The translations under genes were made by a program, and so were the position numbers. From Clostridia bacterium (GTDB lineage: Bacteria > Bacillota > UBA994 > PWPR01): 12,978 bases of DNA. Numbering within the stretch: the first letter of the stretch is position 1; every line of letters begins with the position of its first letter. The notes beneath the pieces are model-generated. The model searched no databases and was not told the DNA's origin. It worked only from the letters and a program-made list of their open reading frames with translations. The stretch is taken from contig PWPR01000011.1 in the NCBI GenBank assembly GCA_003557085.1, forward strand, positions 1 through 12,978. Direction: 5' to 3'. Of the stretch, positions 7,045 to 12,978 are shown piece by piece.

Positions 7045-8413
7045 TTTAACCCCTAAGCAAATTGTAGAAAGATTAAATGATTATATTATTGGACAAAATG
7101 ATGCAAAAAAAACTGTAGCCATAGCTCTAAGAAACAGATTTAGAAGAAGACAACTCCCCGAAGAGTTGCAGGCTGAAATTATGCCAAAGAATATTATTAT
7201 GATGGGGCCTACAGGAGTAGGTAAAACTGAGATTGCTAGAAGATTAGCTAATTTAGTTGAAGCACCCTTCATTAAAGTTGAAGCTACTAAGTTTAATGAA
7301 GTAGGATATGTCGGTAGAAATGCAGAGTCTATGGTAAGAGAATTACTTGAAACTGCAATACGAATGGAAAAGATGAAGAGAATGGAAGACAATGAAGAAC
7401 GTGCTGAGGTGATTGCTAATGAGAAAATACTTAATCTCTTAATTAATCCAAAAAAGCAGGAAAACACGAATCCATTAGGTAATATTTTTGGTTACAGTCA
7501 AAAGGCTCAGGAAAAGAAGCCAGAAACAGATGAGCAAAAAGCTCACAAAGATAGATTAAAGCAAAGGCTGCAAGATGGTGAGCTAGAGAAGATGATTATA
7601 GAAATTGAAGTAGAAGAGAAGTCTTCATCTATGCAATTCATTGGTGGCGCAGGCGATGATTTAGGTATTAATGTAGGAGATTTATTTGGTAATATTTTGC
7701 CTTCAAAAAAGAAAACAAAAAGAGTATCAATAAATAAAGCTAGAGAAATATTAGCTGCTGAAGAAAGTGAAAATCTCTTGGATATGGATGATGTTATTAA
7801 TACTGCAATAGAGCGAACTGAGCAAGGTGGAATAATTTTTTTAGATGAAATAGATAAAATTGCAGCTAAATCAATGGCTGGTGGAGGACCAGATGTTTCC
7901 AGAGAAGGTGTTCAAAGAGATATTTTACCTATCGTAGAAGGAACAACAGTGACAACAAAGTATGGTCCAATTCGCACTGACTATATTTTATTTATTGCTG
8001 CAGGTGCCTTCCATGTTGCTAGTCCATCAGATTTAATACCAGAGTTGCAGGGTAGATTCCCACTTAGAGTAGAACTAAATAGTTTAAGTGAGGATGATTT
8101 AAGAAGAATTTTGATTGAACCAAAGCATTCACTTATTAAGCAGTACATAGCACTTATGGGAACAGAACAAGTCGAACTAGTATTTACAGATGATGCTATA
8201 AGTGAGATAGCTAGGAATGCAAAAGAGATAAATGATAATTCTGAGAACATCGGAGCAAGAAGATTACATACTATTTTAGAAAGAATATTAGAAGATATTT
8301 CATTTGAAGCTAGTGATATGGAAACGAAGTCTTACACTATTGACAAGGACTACATTAAAGATAAGCTGAGTTTTATAATTAAAGACGATGACTTAAAAAG
8401 ATTTATAATATAA
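7037..8413 (+). CDS. hslU: HslU (ClpY) AAA+ unfoldase subunit of the HslUV protease
   Basis: A 458-residue AAA+ ATPase that unfolds substrates and feeds them into HslV. Walker A is GPTGVGKT (57–64), the pore loop is GYVG (90–93), and Walker B is IIFLDE (266–271). ELQGRFP carries a conserved Arg (340), and the sensor-2 motif is GARR (406–409). The insertion (I) domain spans roughly 110–240 and is lysine/glutamate-rich and variable, as is usual. The C-terminus ends DDLKRFII, consistent with the tail that docks between HslV subunits. Length is normal for the family and all ATPase motifs are intact. It overlaps hslV by 8 nt and is followed after 10 nt by codY, the order seen in other Firmicutes. 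Confidence 0.97.
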   Translation: MHNLTPKQIVERLNDYIIGQNDAKKTVAIALRNRFRRRQLPEELQAEIMPKNIIMMGPTGVGKTEIARRLANLVEAPFIKVEATKFNEVGYVGRNAESMVRELLETAIRMEKMKRMEDNEERAEVIANEKILNLLINPKKQENTNPLGNIFGYSQKAQEKKPETDEQKAHKDRLKQRLQDGELEKMIIEIEVEEKSSSMQFIGGAGDDLGINVGDLFGNILPSKKKTKRVSINKAREILAAEESENLLDMDDVINTAIERTEQGGIIFLDEIDKIAAKSMAGGGPDVSREGVQRDILPIVEGTTVTTKYGPIRTDYILFIAAGAFHVASPSDLIPELQGRFPLRVELNSLSEDDLRRILIEPKHSLIKQYIALMGTEQVELVFTDDAISEIARNAKEINDNSENIGARRLHTILERILEDISFEASDMETKSYTIDKDYIKDKLSFIIKDDDLKRFII

Positions 8414-8423
8414 GAAGGTAATC

Positions 8424-9176
8424 ATGGAAATTAGTAATAAAATAGCAAGTTTAAAGCATCTATACTTAATGAATCTCGACAATATAAATATTGATGAAGT
8501 TTTAACGCACATAGCACAACTAAACAATGCAGATGTCTTTTGGGTTGATAGTGAGATGAAAATAAATAATTACCATTTTATTGAAGGACAAGATGAATAC
8601 TATGAGAAAACTTTAAACTCTGGATATCTTGAAATTAATGACTTTACATTTGATATTACTTCAATTGGGACAAAAACATTTGAAATTGGACACAGTTCTT
8701 TAGTTTATGATAACAAAGATTGGGGAGTAAAAACCCAAATATGCTCAATACCTCTAATAAAAAGCAACTCAGTATTTGAGTTCTTAGTTTTGTTTATCTA
8801 TGATAAAGAGCTTGAAGATAATTTTAAATATTTCGGCGAAATTATTAGCATTATCTTTTCAACAATCATTCAGCTTAAAGACGCAGAAAAGAAAAAAGAC
8901 ACAGAGAGTCAAATAGTAAATGTAAAAGTAGCTATAGATGCACTTTCATATTCAGAATTTGAAGCTGCAAAATGCATATTAAATGTTCTTGAAGGCGATG
9001 AAGGATACTTAGTAGCTAGTAGAGTTGCTGATGAGTATGAAATAACTAGATCAATTATTGTAAATGCTTTAAGAAAACTAGAAAGTGCAGGTCTCATCAA
9101 ATCTAAGTCGTTAGGTATGAAAGGTACACATATAAAAATAATTAATAACAAACTAAGAGAAATTTTAGATCTGTAA
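8424..9176 (+). CDS. codY: CodY, GTP- and branched-chain-amino-acid-responsive global regulator
   Basis: A 250-residue CodY. The C-terminal winged helix-turn-helix is strongly conserved: LSYSEFEA (174–181), ASRVADEYEITRSIIVNALR (198–217), KLESAGLI and SLGMKGTHIKIINNK. This block defines the family and indicates binding to an AATTTTCWGAAAATT-like operator. The N-terminal GAF-like half (about 1–155) has the right length but is poorly conserved against B. subtilis CodY as I recall it; the Arg61 that contacts branched-chain amino acids has no obvious counterpart, Tyr59 being nearest in my hand alignment. Effector response may therefore differ. AAGGT (8415–8419) precedes the ATG with short spacing, so initiation is probably modest and partly coupled to hslU. 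No terminator is visible after the gene, so transcripts may continue into rpsB. Confidence 0.93.
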   Translation: MEISNKIASLKHLYLMNLDNINIDEVLTHIAQLNNADVFWVDSEMKINNYHFIEGQDEYYEKTLNSGYLEINDFTFDITSIGTKTFEIGHSSLVYDNKDWGVKTQICSIPLIKSNSVFEFLVLFIYDKELEDNFKYFGEIISIIFSTIIQLKDAEKKKDTESQIVNVKVAIDALSYSEFEAAKCILNVLEGDEGYLVASRVADEYEITRSIIVNALRKLESAGLIKSKSLGMKGTHIKIINNKLREILDL

Positions 9177-9186
9177 AGATATCAAC

Positions 9187-9215
9187 TTGCTCAGTCAATA
9201 ATCCTATGATATAAT
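9187..9215 (+). promoter_or_regulatory. Extended −10 promoter of rpsB–tsf
   Basis: TTGCTC (9187–9192), a 17-nt spacer and a perfect TATAAT (9210–9215) preceded by TG one base upstream (9207–9208) form the best promoter in the window. Transcription would start near 9222, giving a leader of about 100 nt before rpsB. High output suits ribosomal protein genes. Confidence 0.75.
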
Positions 9216-9221
9216 TGTCCG

Positions 9222-9324
9222 GGTACAAAAACACACACTTATTGATAGGAAGGTGGGTGCTATTTATTAATAGTTGCCAGACTAGCTGACATAAGTGGAG
9301 GAAAAACCAAGGAGGAATTTTATA
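9222..9324 (+). promoter_or_regulatory. Structured rpsB leader, possible S2 autoregulatory RNA
   Basis: About 100 nt separate the predicted start from the rpsB ATG. CTATT (9260–9264) and AATAG (9269–9273) form a hairpin with a TATT loop, and GG (9256–9257) with CC (9277–9278) can extend it across an internal loop. Two purine-rich sites follow, GTGGAGG (9296–9302) and AAGGAGG (9309–9315). Ribosomal protein S2 regulates its own mRNA leader in several bacteria; whether this leader does so is inference, and I do not recognise a known Rfam structure in it. Confidence 0.35.
9309..9315 (+). promoter_or_regulatory. Ribosome binding site selecting the rpsB start at 9325
   Basis: AAGGAGG sits 9 nt before the ATG at 9325. 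The in-frame GTG at 9295 would prepend ten residues (MEEKPRRNFI) encoded by the leader and by this site itself, so it is not the start. Confidence 0.85.
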
Positions 9325-10059
9325 ATGGCAGTTGTAACAATGAAACAACTATTAGAATCAGGTGTTCACTTTGGGCACCAGACAAGACGTTGGAATCCAA
9401 AAATGGATCGCTACATTTTTACTGAAAGAAATGGTATTTATATTATTGACTTGCAAAAAACAGTAAAAAAAGTTGAAGAGGCTTATGACTTTATCAGAAA
9501 TGTAGCTGCAGAAGGTGGCAGAGTCTTATTTGTAGGCACTAAGAAGCAAGCAAGAGACAGCATTCAAGAAGAGGCAGAGCGTTGTGGAATGCCATTTGTT
9601 AGCCAAAGATGGCTAGGTGGCACACTAACAAACTTCCAAACAATTTCTAAAAGAATTACTAGACTTCATCAACTAAATAAGATGGAAGAAGATGGTAGCT
9701 TTGAGATTTTACCAAAGAAAGAAGTAGGTGAACTACTTAAAGAAAGAGATAGACTTGAGAAGTTTTTAGGTGGAATAAAAGAGATGAAAGATGTTCCACA
9801 AGCTATCTTTATAGTTGATCCAAGAAAAGAAAAAATTGCTATTGCGGAAGCAAAAAAATTGGGCATTCCTATAGTAGGAATCGTAGATACAAATTGTGAC
9901 CCAGATCTAATTGATTATGTAATCCCAGGAAATGATGATGCAATAAGGGCAGTAAAATTATTTGCATCTATTATAGCTGATGCTGTTTTAGAAGGAAATC
10001 AAGGAGCAACAGCTGAAGATGTAGATGAAGCTGACAACTTTATTGAAGAACTAGAGTAA
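9325..10059 (+). CDS. rpsB: 30S ribosomal protein S2
   Basis: A 244-residue S2, the usual length. Family blocks run throughout: MKQLLESGVHFGHQTRRWNP near the N-terminus, RNGIYIIDLQKT, FVGTKKQA, then SQRWLGGTLTNF, FIVDPRKE, GIPIVGIVDTNCDP and VIPGNDDA. The C-terminal tail is acidic (EDVDEADNFIEELE). S2 binds the 30S subunit late in assembly at the head–body junction and is needed with S1-type functions for mRNA loading. The gene has its own strong promoter and leader and is followed after 20 nt by tsf, the near-universal bacterial pairing. In B. subtilis a long flagellar and chemotaxis block lies between codY and rpsB; here only 148 bases separate them, as in non-motile Staphylococcus. Confidence 0.98.
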   Translation: MAVVTMKQLLESGVHFGHQTRRWNPKMDRYIFTERNGIYIIDLQKTVKKVEEAYDFIRNVAAEGGRVLFVGTKKQARDSIQEEAERCGMPFVSQRWLGGTLTNFQTISKRITRLHQLNKMEEDGSFEILPKKEVGELLKERDRLEKFLGGIKEMKDVPQAIFIVDPRKEKIAIAEAKKLGIPIVGIVDTNCDPDLIDYVIPGNDDAIRAVKLFASIIADAVLEGNQGATAEDVDEADNFIEELE

Positions 10060-10079
10060 TAAATACGGGGGTTAATAAA

Positions 10080-10724
10080 ATGATAACAACAGATATGATT
10101 AAAGAATTACGTGAAATGACTGGTGCAGGTGTGCTTGATTGCCGTAACGCTTTAAGAGAGTGTGAAGGCAATGTTGATGAGGCTGTAGACTTTTTAAGAA
10201 AAAAAGGTTTAGCTTCTGCTGCAAAGAAATCAGGTAGAGCTGCTTCTGAAGGTGTTGTAACTTCTTACATTCATGGTAATGGTAAAATTGGCGTTTTAGT
10301 AGAAGTAAACTGTGAAACAGACTTTGTTGCTAAAAACGAAGATTTTCAAGAATTAGCTAAAGACATTGCTATGCAGATAGCTGCAGCTAAGCCAGAATAT
10401 GTCTCTAGAGAAGATGTACCAACGGATGTAGTTGAACGTGAGCGAAATATTATTAGAGAAATCACATTAAATGAAGGAAAACCAGAAAACATTGTAGATA
10501 AAATTGTTGATGGTAGAATGAATAAGTTCTATAATGAAATTTGCTTGCTAGAGCAACCATTTATTAAAGATACAGACCTTACTATTGAAGATTTAATTAA
10601 ACAAAGAATAGCAAAAATTGGTGAGAACATCCAAATTAGACGCTTCACTCGTTATGAAATGGGCGAAGGTTTAGAGAAGAAAAAAGATGACTTTGCCGAT
10701 GAAGTTGCTTCTATGATAAAATAG
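10080..10724 (+). CDS. tsf: Translation elongation factor Ts (short form)
   Basis: A 214-residue EF-Ts, the guanine nucleotide exchange factor for EF-Tu. The N-terminal UBA-like module (about 1–50) contains LREMTGAGVLDCRNAL and VDEAVDFLRKKG. The core follows with EGVVTSYIH and VEVNCETDFVAKN, where TDFV (80–83) is the segment that enters the EF-Tu nucleotide site. It is about 70 residues shorter than E. coli EF-Ts because the second core subdomain is reduced, a common form in clostridia, cyanobacteria and Thermus, so it is not truncated. The ribosome binding site is an unusual G-run, GGGGGT (10067–10072), 7 nt before the ATG. The gene ends with TAG just before a strong terminator closing the rpsB–tsf transcript. 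Confidence 0.97.
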   Translation: MITTDMIKELREMTGAGVLDCRNALRECEGNVDEAVDFLRKKGLASAAKKSGRAASEGVVTSYIHGNGKIGVLVEVNCETDFVAKNEDFQELAKDIAMQIAAAKPEYVSREDVPTDVVERERNIIREITLNEGKPENIVDKIVDGRMNKFYNEICLLEQPFIKDTDLTIEDLIKQRIAKIGENIQIRRFTRYEMGEGLEKKKDDFADEVASMIK

Positions 10725-10729
10725 TACTT

Positions 10730-10759
10730 AAGGAACACACATTTTGTGTTCCTTTTTTT
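10730..10759 (+). terminator. Rho-independent terminator after tsf
   Basis: A perfect 10-bp stem, AAGGAACACA (10730–10739) with TGTGTTCCTT (10745–10754), closes a 5-nt loop and is followed by more T residues to 10759. It starts 6 bases after the tsf stop and separates rpsB–tsf from pyrH–frr. I see no convincing promoter in 10760–10808, so downstream expression may rely on partial readthrough or a weak promoter. Confidence 0.93.
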
Positions 10760-10808
10760 AAGCAAAATTAAAAGGAATTTTTAGTTATTTGTCGAACTCA
10801 ATTAACTT

Positions 10809-10815
10809 AGGAGGT
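10809..10815 (+). promoter_or_regulatory. Ribosome binding site selecting the pyrH start at 10823
   Basis: AGGAGGT lies 7 nt before the ATG at 10823. The in-frame GTG at 10814 is part of this site itself and cannot be the start. Confidence 0.88.
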
Positions 10816-10822
10816 GCTCTTA

Positions 10823-11554
10823 ATGTCAGGTAGTCAATATAAGAGAATTGTTTTAAAACTAAGTGGTCAAGCCTTGGCAGGTTCAGGTTATGGAGGAATT
10901 GATCATGAAGTTATTAGCATCATAGCTAGACAAGTTCAAGAAGTGGTAGAACTAGGTGTTGAAGTTTCAATAGTTGTAGGTGGAGGCAACATTTGGAGAG
11001 GAGCCACTGGAAGTGCAAGTGGTATGGATCGTGCAACTGCAGATTATATGGGTATGCTTGCAACGTGTATTAATTCTTTAGCATTACAAGATGCATTAGA
11101 AAGAATAGGTGTGGTCACAAGAGTACAAACTGCTATAGAAATGAAGGAAATTGCTGAACCATACATTCGTAGAAGAGCAATTAGGCACCTTGAAAAAGGA
11201 AGAGTTGTAATTTTTGCAGCAGGAACGGGCAATCCGTATTTTACAACTGATACTACTGCTGCATTACGTGCTGCTGAAATAGAAGCAGACGCTATTTTAT
11301 TAGCTAAAGGAAACGTAGATGGGGTATATGACTCCGACCCACTAGTAAATCCAGATGCTGTTATATTCTCAGAATTATCATACATTGAAGTTATAAGAAG
11401 AGGCTTAGGTGTAATGGACTCTACAGCTACATCACTATGTATGGATAATAATATACCAATTTTTGTTTTTGGTTTATCTACTGATGGTAATATTAAAAGA
11501 GTTGTTAAAGGTGAAAAAATAGGTACAGTTATAAGGGGGAAAAATGATGCTTAA
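10823..11554 (+). CDS. pyrH: UMP kinase (uridylate kinase)
   Basis: A 243-residue bacterial UMP kinase of the amino-acid-kinase fold, which phosphorylates UMP to UDP with ATP and supplies UTP and CTP synthesis. Visible blocks are VLKLSGQAL (10–18), VVGGGNIWRG (51–60, phosphate binding), MDRATADYMGMLAT (68–81), GTGNPYFTTDT (134–144, UMP binding), LLAKGNVDGVYDSDP (159–173) and MDSTATSLCMDN near the C-terminus. Length and motifs are normal for the hexameric bacterial enzyme, which is typically activated by GTP and inhibited by UTP. The ATG at 10823 is fixed by AGGAGGT. The end overlaps frr by 8 nt (or 11 nt if the earlier frr ATG is used), fitting the conserved pyrH–frr pair. Confidence 0.97.
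   Translation: MSGSQYKRIVLKLSGQALAGSGYGGIDHEVISIIARQVQEVVELGVEVSIVVGGGNIWRGATGSASGMDRATADYMGMLATCINSLALQDALERIGVVTRVQTAIEMKEIAEPYIRRRAIRHLEKGRVVIFAAGTGNPYFTTDTTAALRAAEIEADAILLAKGNVDGVYDSDPLVNPDAVIFSELSYIEVIRRGLGVMDSTATSLCMDNNIPIFVFGLSTDGNIKRVVKGEKIGTVIRGKNDA
11534..11539 (+). promoter_or_regulatory. G-rich ribosome binding site of frr
   Basis: AGGGGG precedes two tandem in-frame ATGs, at 11544 (4-nt spacing) and 11547 (7-nt spacing). The second fits better, but both may be used; the products differ by one Met. The site resembles the G-run used by tsf. Confidence 0.6.
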
Positions 11555-12104
11555 CTCAGTATATACAGATTGTGAAAATAGAATGAAAAATGCTGTTAAA
11601 GTGTTGCAAGATGATTACAAGACAATAAGGGCAGGTCGGGCTACACCTTCTTTACTTGATAAAATCTCTGTAGATTATTATGGAGCAAATACTCCTCTGA
11701 AGCAATTGAGTAATATTTCTGCTCCTGAACCAAGATTATTGGTCATTCAACCTTGGGATAAAAATGCTGTTAGTGACATTGAAAAAGCAATTTTAAAATC
11801 AGATCTAGGCTTAACTCCAAATACAGATGGGAATATTATAAGATTAAATATTCCACATTTAACAGAAGAGAGACGTTTACAGTTAACAAAAATGGTTTCT
11901 CAAAAAGCTGAAGATGCTAAAGTAGCTATAAGAAATGTTAGAAGAGATGCAAATGATGAAGTAAAACTCTTAGAAAATGAAAATGAGATATCAGAAGAGA
12001 ATTCTAGAAGAGCACTAGAAAATATTCAAGAGTTAACAGACAAGTATATAAAAGAGGTAGACAAAGTCTTAAAGTCTAAGCAAGATGAAATAATGGAAGT
12101 ATGA
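11547..12104 (+). CDS. frr: Ribosome recycling factor
   Basis: A 185-residue RRF that, with EF-G, splits post-termination ribosomes. Length matches B. subtilis Frr exactly from this start. Family blocks are TIRAGRATPSLLD (about 25–37, with the conserved Arg-rich segment), YYGANTPLKQL, LLVIQPWDK, AILKSDLGLTPNTDGN, IPHLTEERR and VRNVRRDAND, and the protein ends QDEIMEV. The pattern gives the L-shaped tRNA-like fold of a three-helix bundle plus an alpha/beta domain. The start is one of two adjacent ATGs; 11544 would add one Met. The gene overlaps pyrH upstream. Its TGA stop overlaps the ATG of a small downstream frame (ATGA at 12101–12104), a classic coupling arrangement. Confidence 0.97.
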   Translation: MLNSVYTDCENRMKNAVKVLQDDYKTIRAGRATPSLLDKISVDYYGANTPLKQLSNISAPEPRLLVIQPWDKNAVSDIEKAILKSDLGLTPNTDGNIIRLNIPHLTEERRLQLTKMVSQKAEDAKVAIRNVRRDANDEVKLLENENEISEENSRRALENIQELTDKYIKEVDKVLKSKQDEIMEV

Positions 12105-12304
12105 TCAAAGAGAGAATTATTGCACTAAAGCTAAATCATGCTCTGAAAATTTTAAGAGAGAATAACTTAGCTTATGAAATCGTTCACTATCTTCCATATA
12201 AAAAAAAGTTTGAACTTGCAGATTAGTTGAGAGTAGTTGATGTCAGAGGAAATGAGGAGTGTCTTAAGATACTTGTTACACGTGAACAAAAGTCAATTTT
12301 TTAA
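12101..12304 (+). pseudogene. Small conserved-looking ORF interrupted by an in-frame TAG (or read through)
   Basis: An ATG overlapping the frr stop (ATGA) opens a frame of 41 codons (MIKERIIALKLNHALKIL… to KKKFELAD), then TAG at 12224–12226. The same frame stays open for 25 more codons (LRVVDVRGNEECLKILVTRE…) to TAA at 12302–12304. Both halves look coding: an amphipathic Lys/Glu/Leu helix, then a strand-rich basic segment. A TTG directly follows the TAG and could allow weak reinitiation, but no ribosome binding site is seen. I recall similarly sized uncharacterised proteins between frr and uppS in other clostridia, with an xLRVVxVR segment, but cannot verify this here. A single change, for example AAG (Lys) to TAG, would explain the break. 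TAG ends topA, tsf and the isomerase here, so it is a normal stop. Function unknown. Confidence 0.55.
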
Positions 12305-12329
12305 TCACCCCCTCAAAGAGGGGGTTAAA
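12301..12329 (+). other. GC-rich hairpin upstream of uppS
   Basis: ACCCCCTC (12307–12314) pairs perfectly with GAGGGGGT (12318–12325) around an AAA loop. TTAA (12301–12304) and TTAA (12326–12329) can add four pairs past a 2-nt bulge. It has no T-tract on either strand, so it is not a standard terminator. It begins at the stop of the interrupted ORF and ends 6 nt before the uppS GGAG, so it could act as an mRNA stabiliser or a weak attenuator. Confidence 0.6.
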
Positions 12330-12346
12330 TCGTATGGAGTGATAAT

Positions 12347-12978
12347 ATGGAGAGCAAATTAAAACATGTAGCAATTATAATGGATGGTAATGGAAGATGG
12401 GCTACTCAAAGATGTAGACCAAGATACTATGGTCATCAAAAAGGTGCAGAGAATATTTTAACTATATCTCAAGAACTGAATAATAGAGGTGTTAAATACT
12501 TAACTCTGTATGCTTTTTCAACTGAGAACTGGACTAGGCCACAAAGAGAAGTTGATTATTTAATTAAAGAGCTGCCATTTATAATTTATAACAGATTTAA
12601 ATCACACCTTGAGAAGAAGAATATGAGATTCTTTGTGTCTGGGAGAACTGAAGGCATTCCACATAAAACCCTTGATTTATTGAGAGAACTGGAAGAAACC
12701 TCTAAAGACAATGAAGGACTTGAAGTTGTTTTTGCCTATAATTATGGTGGAAAAGCTGAAATGCTAGATGCATTTAATAAAGCTATAGCTAGTAATATTA
12801 AAACTATTGACGAAGATGTCTTAAGAAGCAATTTTTATGCTCCACATGTTCCAGATGTAGATCTCTTAATAAGACCAGGAGGAGAGAAGAGACTTTCTAA
12901 TTTTCTTTTATGGCAAACTGCTTATTCAGAAATCTATTTTAGCGATATATATTGGCCTGACTTTAATGAAGATGAGCT
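12347..12978 (+). CDS. uppS: Isoprenyl transferase (undecaprenyl diphosphate synthase), partial at right edge
   Basis: The first 210 codons of a cis-prenyltransferase of about 240–250 residues; the 3' end lies outside the window. It condenses farnesyl diphosphate with isopentenyl diphosphates to make undecaprenyl diphosphate, the lipid carrier for peptidoglycan. Motifs are IIMDGNGRWA (10–19, catalytic Asp13), GHQKGAENI (29–37), LYAFSTENWTRP (54–65), VVFAYNYGGKAE (127–138) and LIRPGGEKRLSNFLLWQ (174–190) with AYSEIYF. The last block usually reads RTGGE or RTSGE; Pro replaces Thr here. GGAG (12336–12339) is 7 nt before the ATG. It follows frr and the interrupted ORF, the standard frr–uppS neighbourhood, where cdsA is usually next. 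Confidence 0.95.
   Translation, partial: MESKLKHVAIIMDGNGRWATQRCRPRYYGHQKGAENILTISQELNNRGVKYLTLYAFSTENWTRPQREVDYLIKELPFIIYNRFKSHLEKKNMRFFVSGRTEGIPHKTLDLLRELEETSKDNEGLEVVFAYNYGGKAEMLDAFNKAIASNIKTIDEDVLRSNFYAPHVPDVDLLIRPGGEKRLSNFLLWQTAYSEIYFSDIYWPDFNEDE

Noticed and set aside
7081..7467. Minus-strand open frame of 128 codons inside hslU
   Set aside because: Antisense to conserved AAA+ coding sequence, no ribosome binding site, hydrophobic low-complexity translation typical of an antisense shadow.
10760..10808. Possible pyrH promoter
   Set aside because: Only poor matches, such as TTAAGC with a TAGTTA-like −10, are present; not supportable.
11044..11385. Minus-strand open frame of 113 codons inside pyrH
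   Set aside because: Fully antisense to conserved UMP kinase blocks and resembles no family I recognise.
12240..12362. Alternative 40-codon frame starting MSEEMRSVL overlapping the uppS start
   Set aside because: It reads through the GC hairpin into uppS in another frame and has no ribosome binding site.
1..12978. CRISPR array, tRNA, rRNA, insertion sequence or prophage genes
   Set aside because: No regularly spaced repeats, cloverleaf sequences, rRNA blocks, transposases or phage genes were seen.

Overview
This window is AT-rich DNA (about one third G+C by eye) with strong AGGAGG-type ribosome binding sites. The gene order topA–trmFO–hslV–hslU–codY–rpsB–tsf–pyrH–frr–uppS is a Firmicutes core-genome neighbourhood. 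CodY is essentially confined to Firmicutes. The short EF-Ts, the low GC and the M42 peptidase and fucose-isomerase-like neighbours suggest a clostridial or related anaerobic lineage; no species can be named from the sequence.

Layout. (1) 1–1669, plus strand: the C-terminal end of a SpoIIE/RsbU-type PP2C phosphatase, directly abutting a COG2407-type L-fucose-isomerase-like gene. The phosphatase piece starts with a perfect 29-bp inverted repeat at the window edge. (2) 1772–2837: a bidirectional terminator, then a minus-strand M42 aminopeptidase with its own promoter. (3) 3002–9176, plus strand: a tightly overlapped cluster, topA (TTG start), trmFO (GTG start), hslV, hslU and codY, served by a probable promoter just upstream of topA. 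A candidate CodY box lies in that promoter. (4) 9187–10759: rpsB–tsf with its own extended −10 promoter, a roughly 100-nt structured leader and a strong terminator. (5) 10823–12978: pyrH–frr, a small ORF interrupted by an in-frame amber codon, a GC-rich hairpin, and uppS running off the right edge.

How the genes work together. Most are housekeeping genes: DNA supercoiling (TopA), tRNA m5U54 formation (TrmFO), ATP-dependent proteolysis (HslUV), nutrient-responsive transcription control (CodY), translation (S2, EF-Ts, RRF), pyrimidine nucleotide supply (UMP kinase) and cell-wall lipid carrier synthesis (UppS). Compared with B. subtilis, xerC (codV) is missing between trmFO and hslV, and the fla/che block is missing between codY and rpsB.

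No CRISPR array, tRNA, rRNA, insertion sequence or obvious new defence system is visible. The best candidates for something undescribed are the amber-split ORF between frr and uppS, the edge inverted repeat, the phosphatase–isomerase pair, and the divergent CodY sensor domain. No stretch longer than 300 bases lacks a gene.
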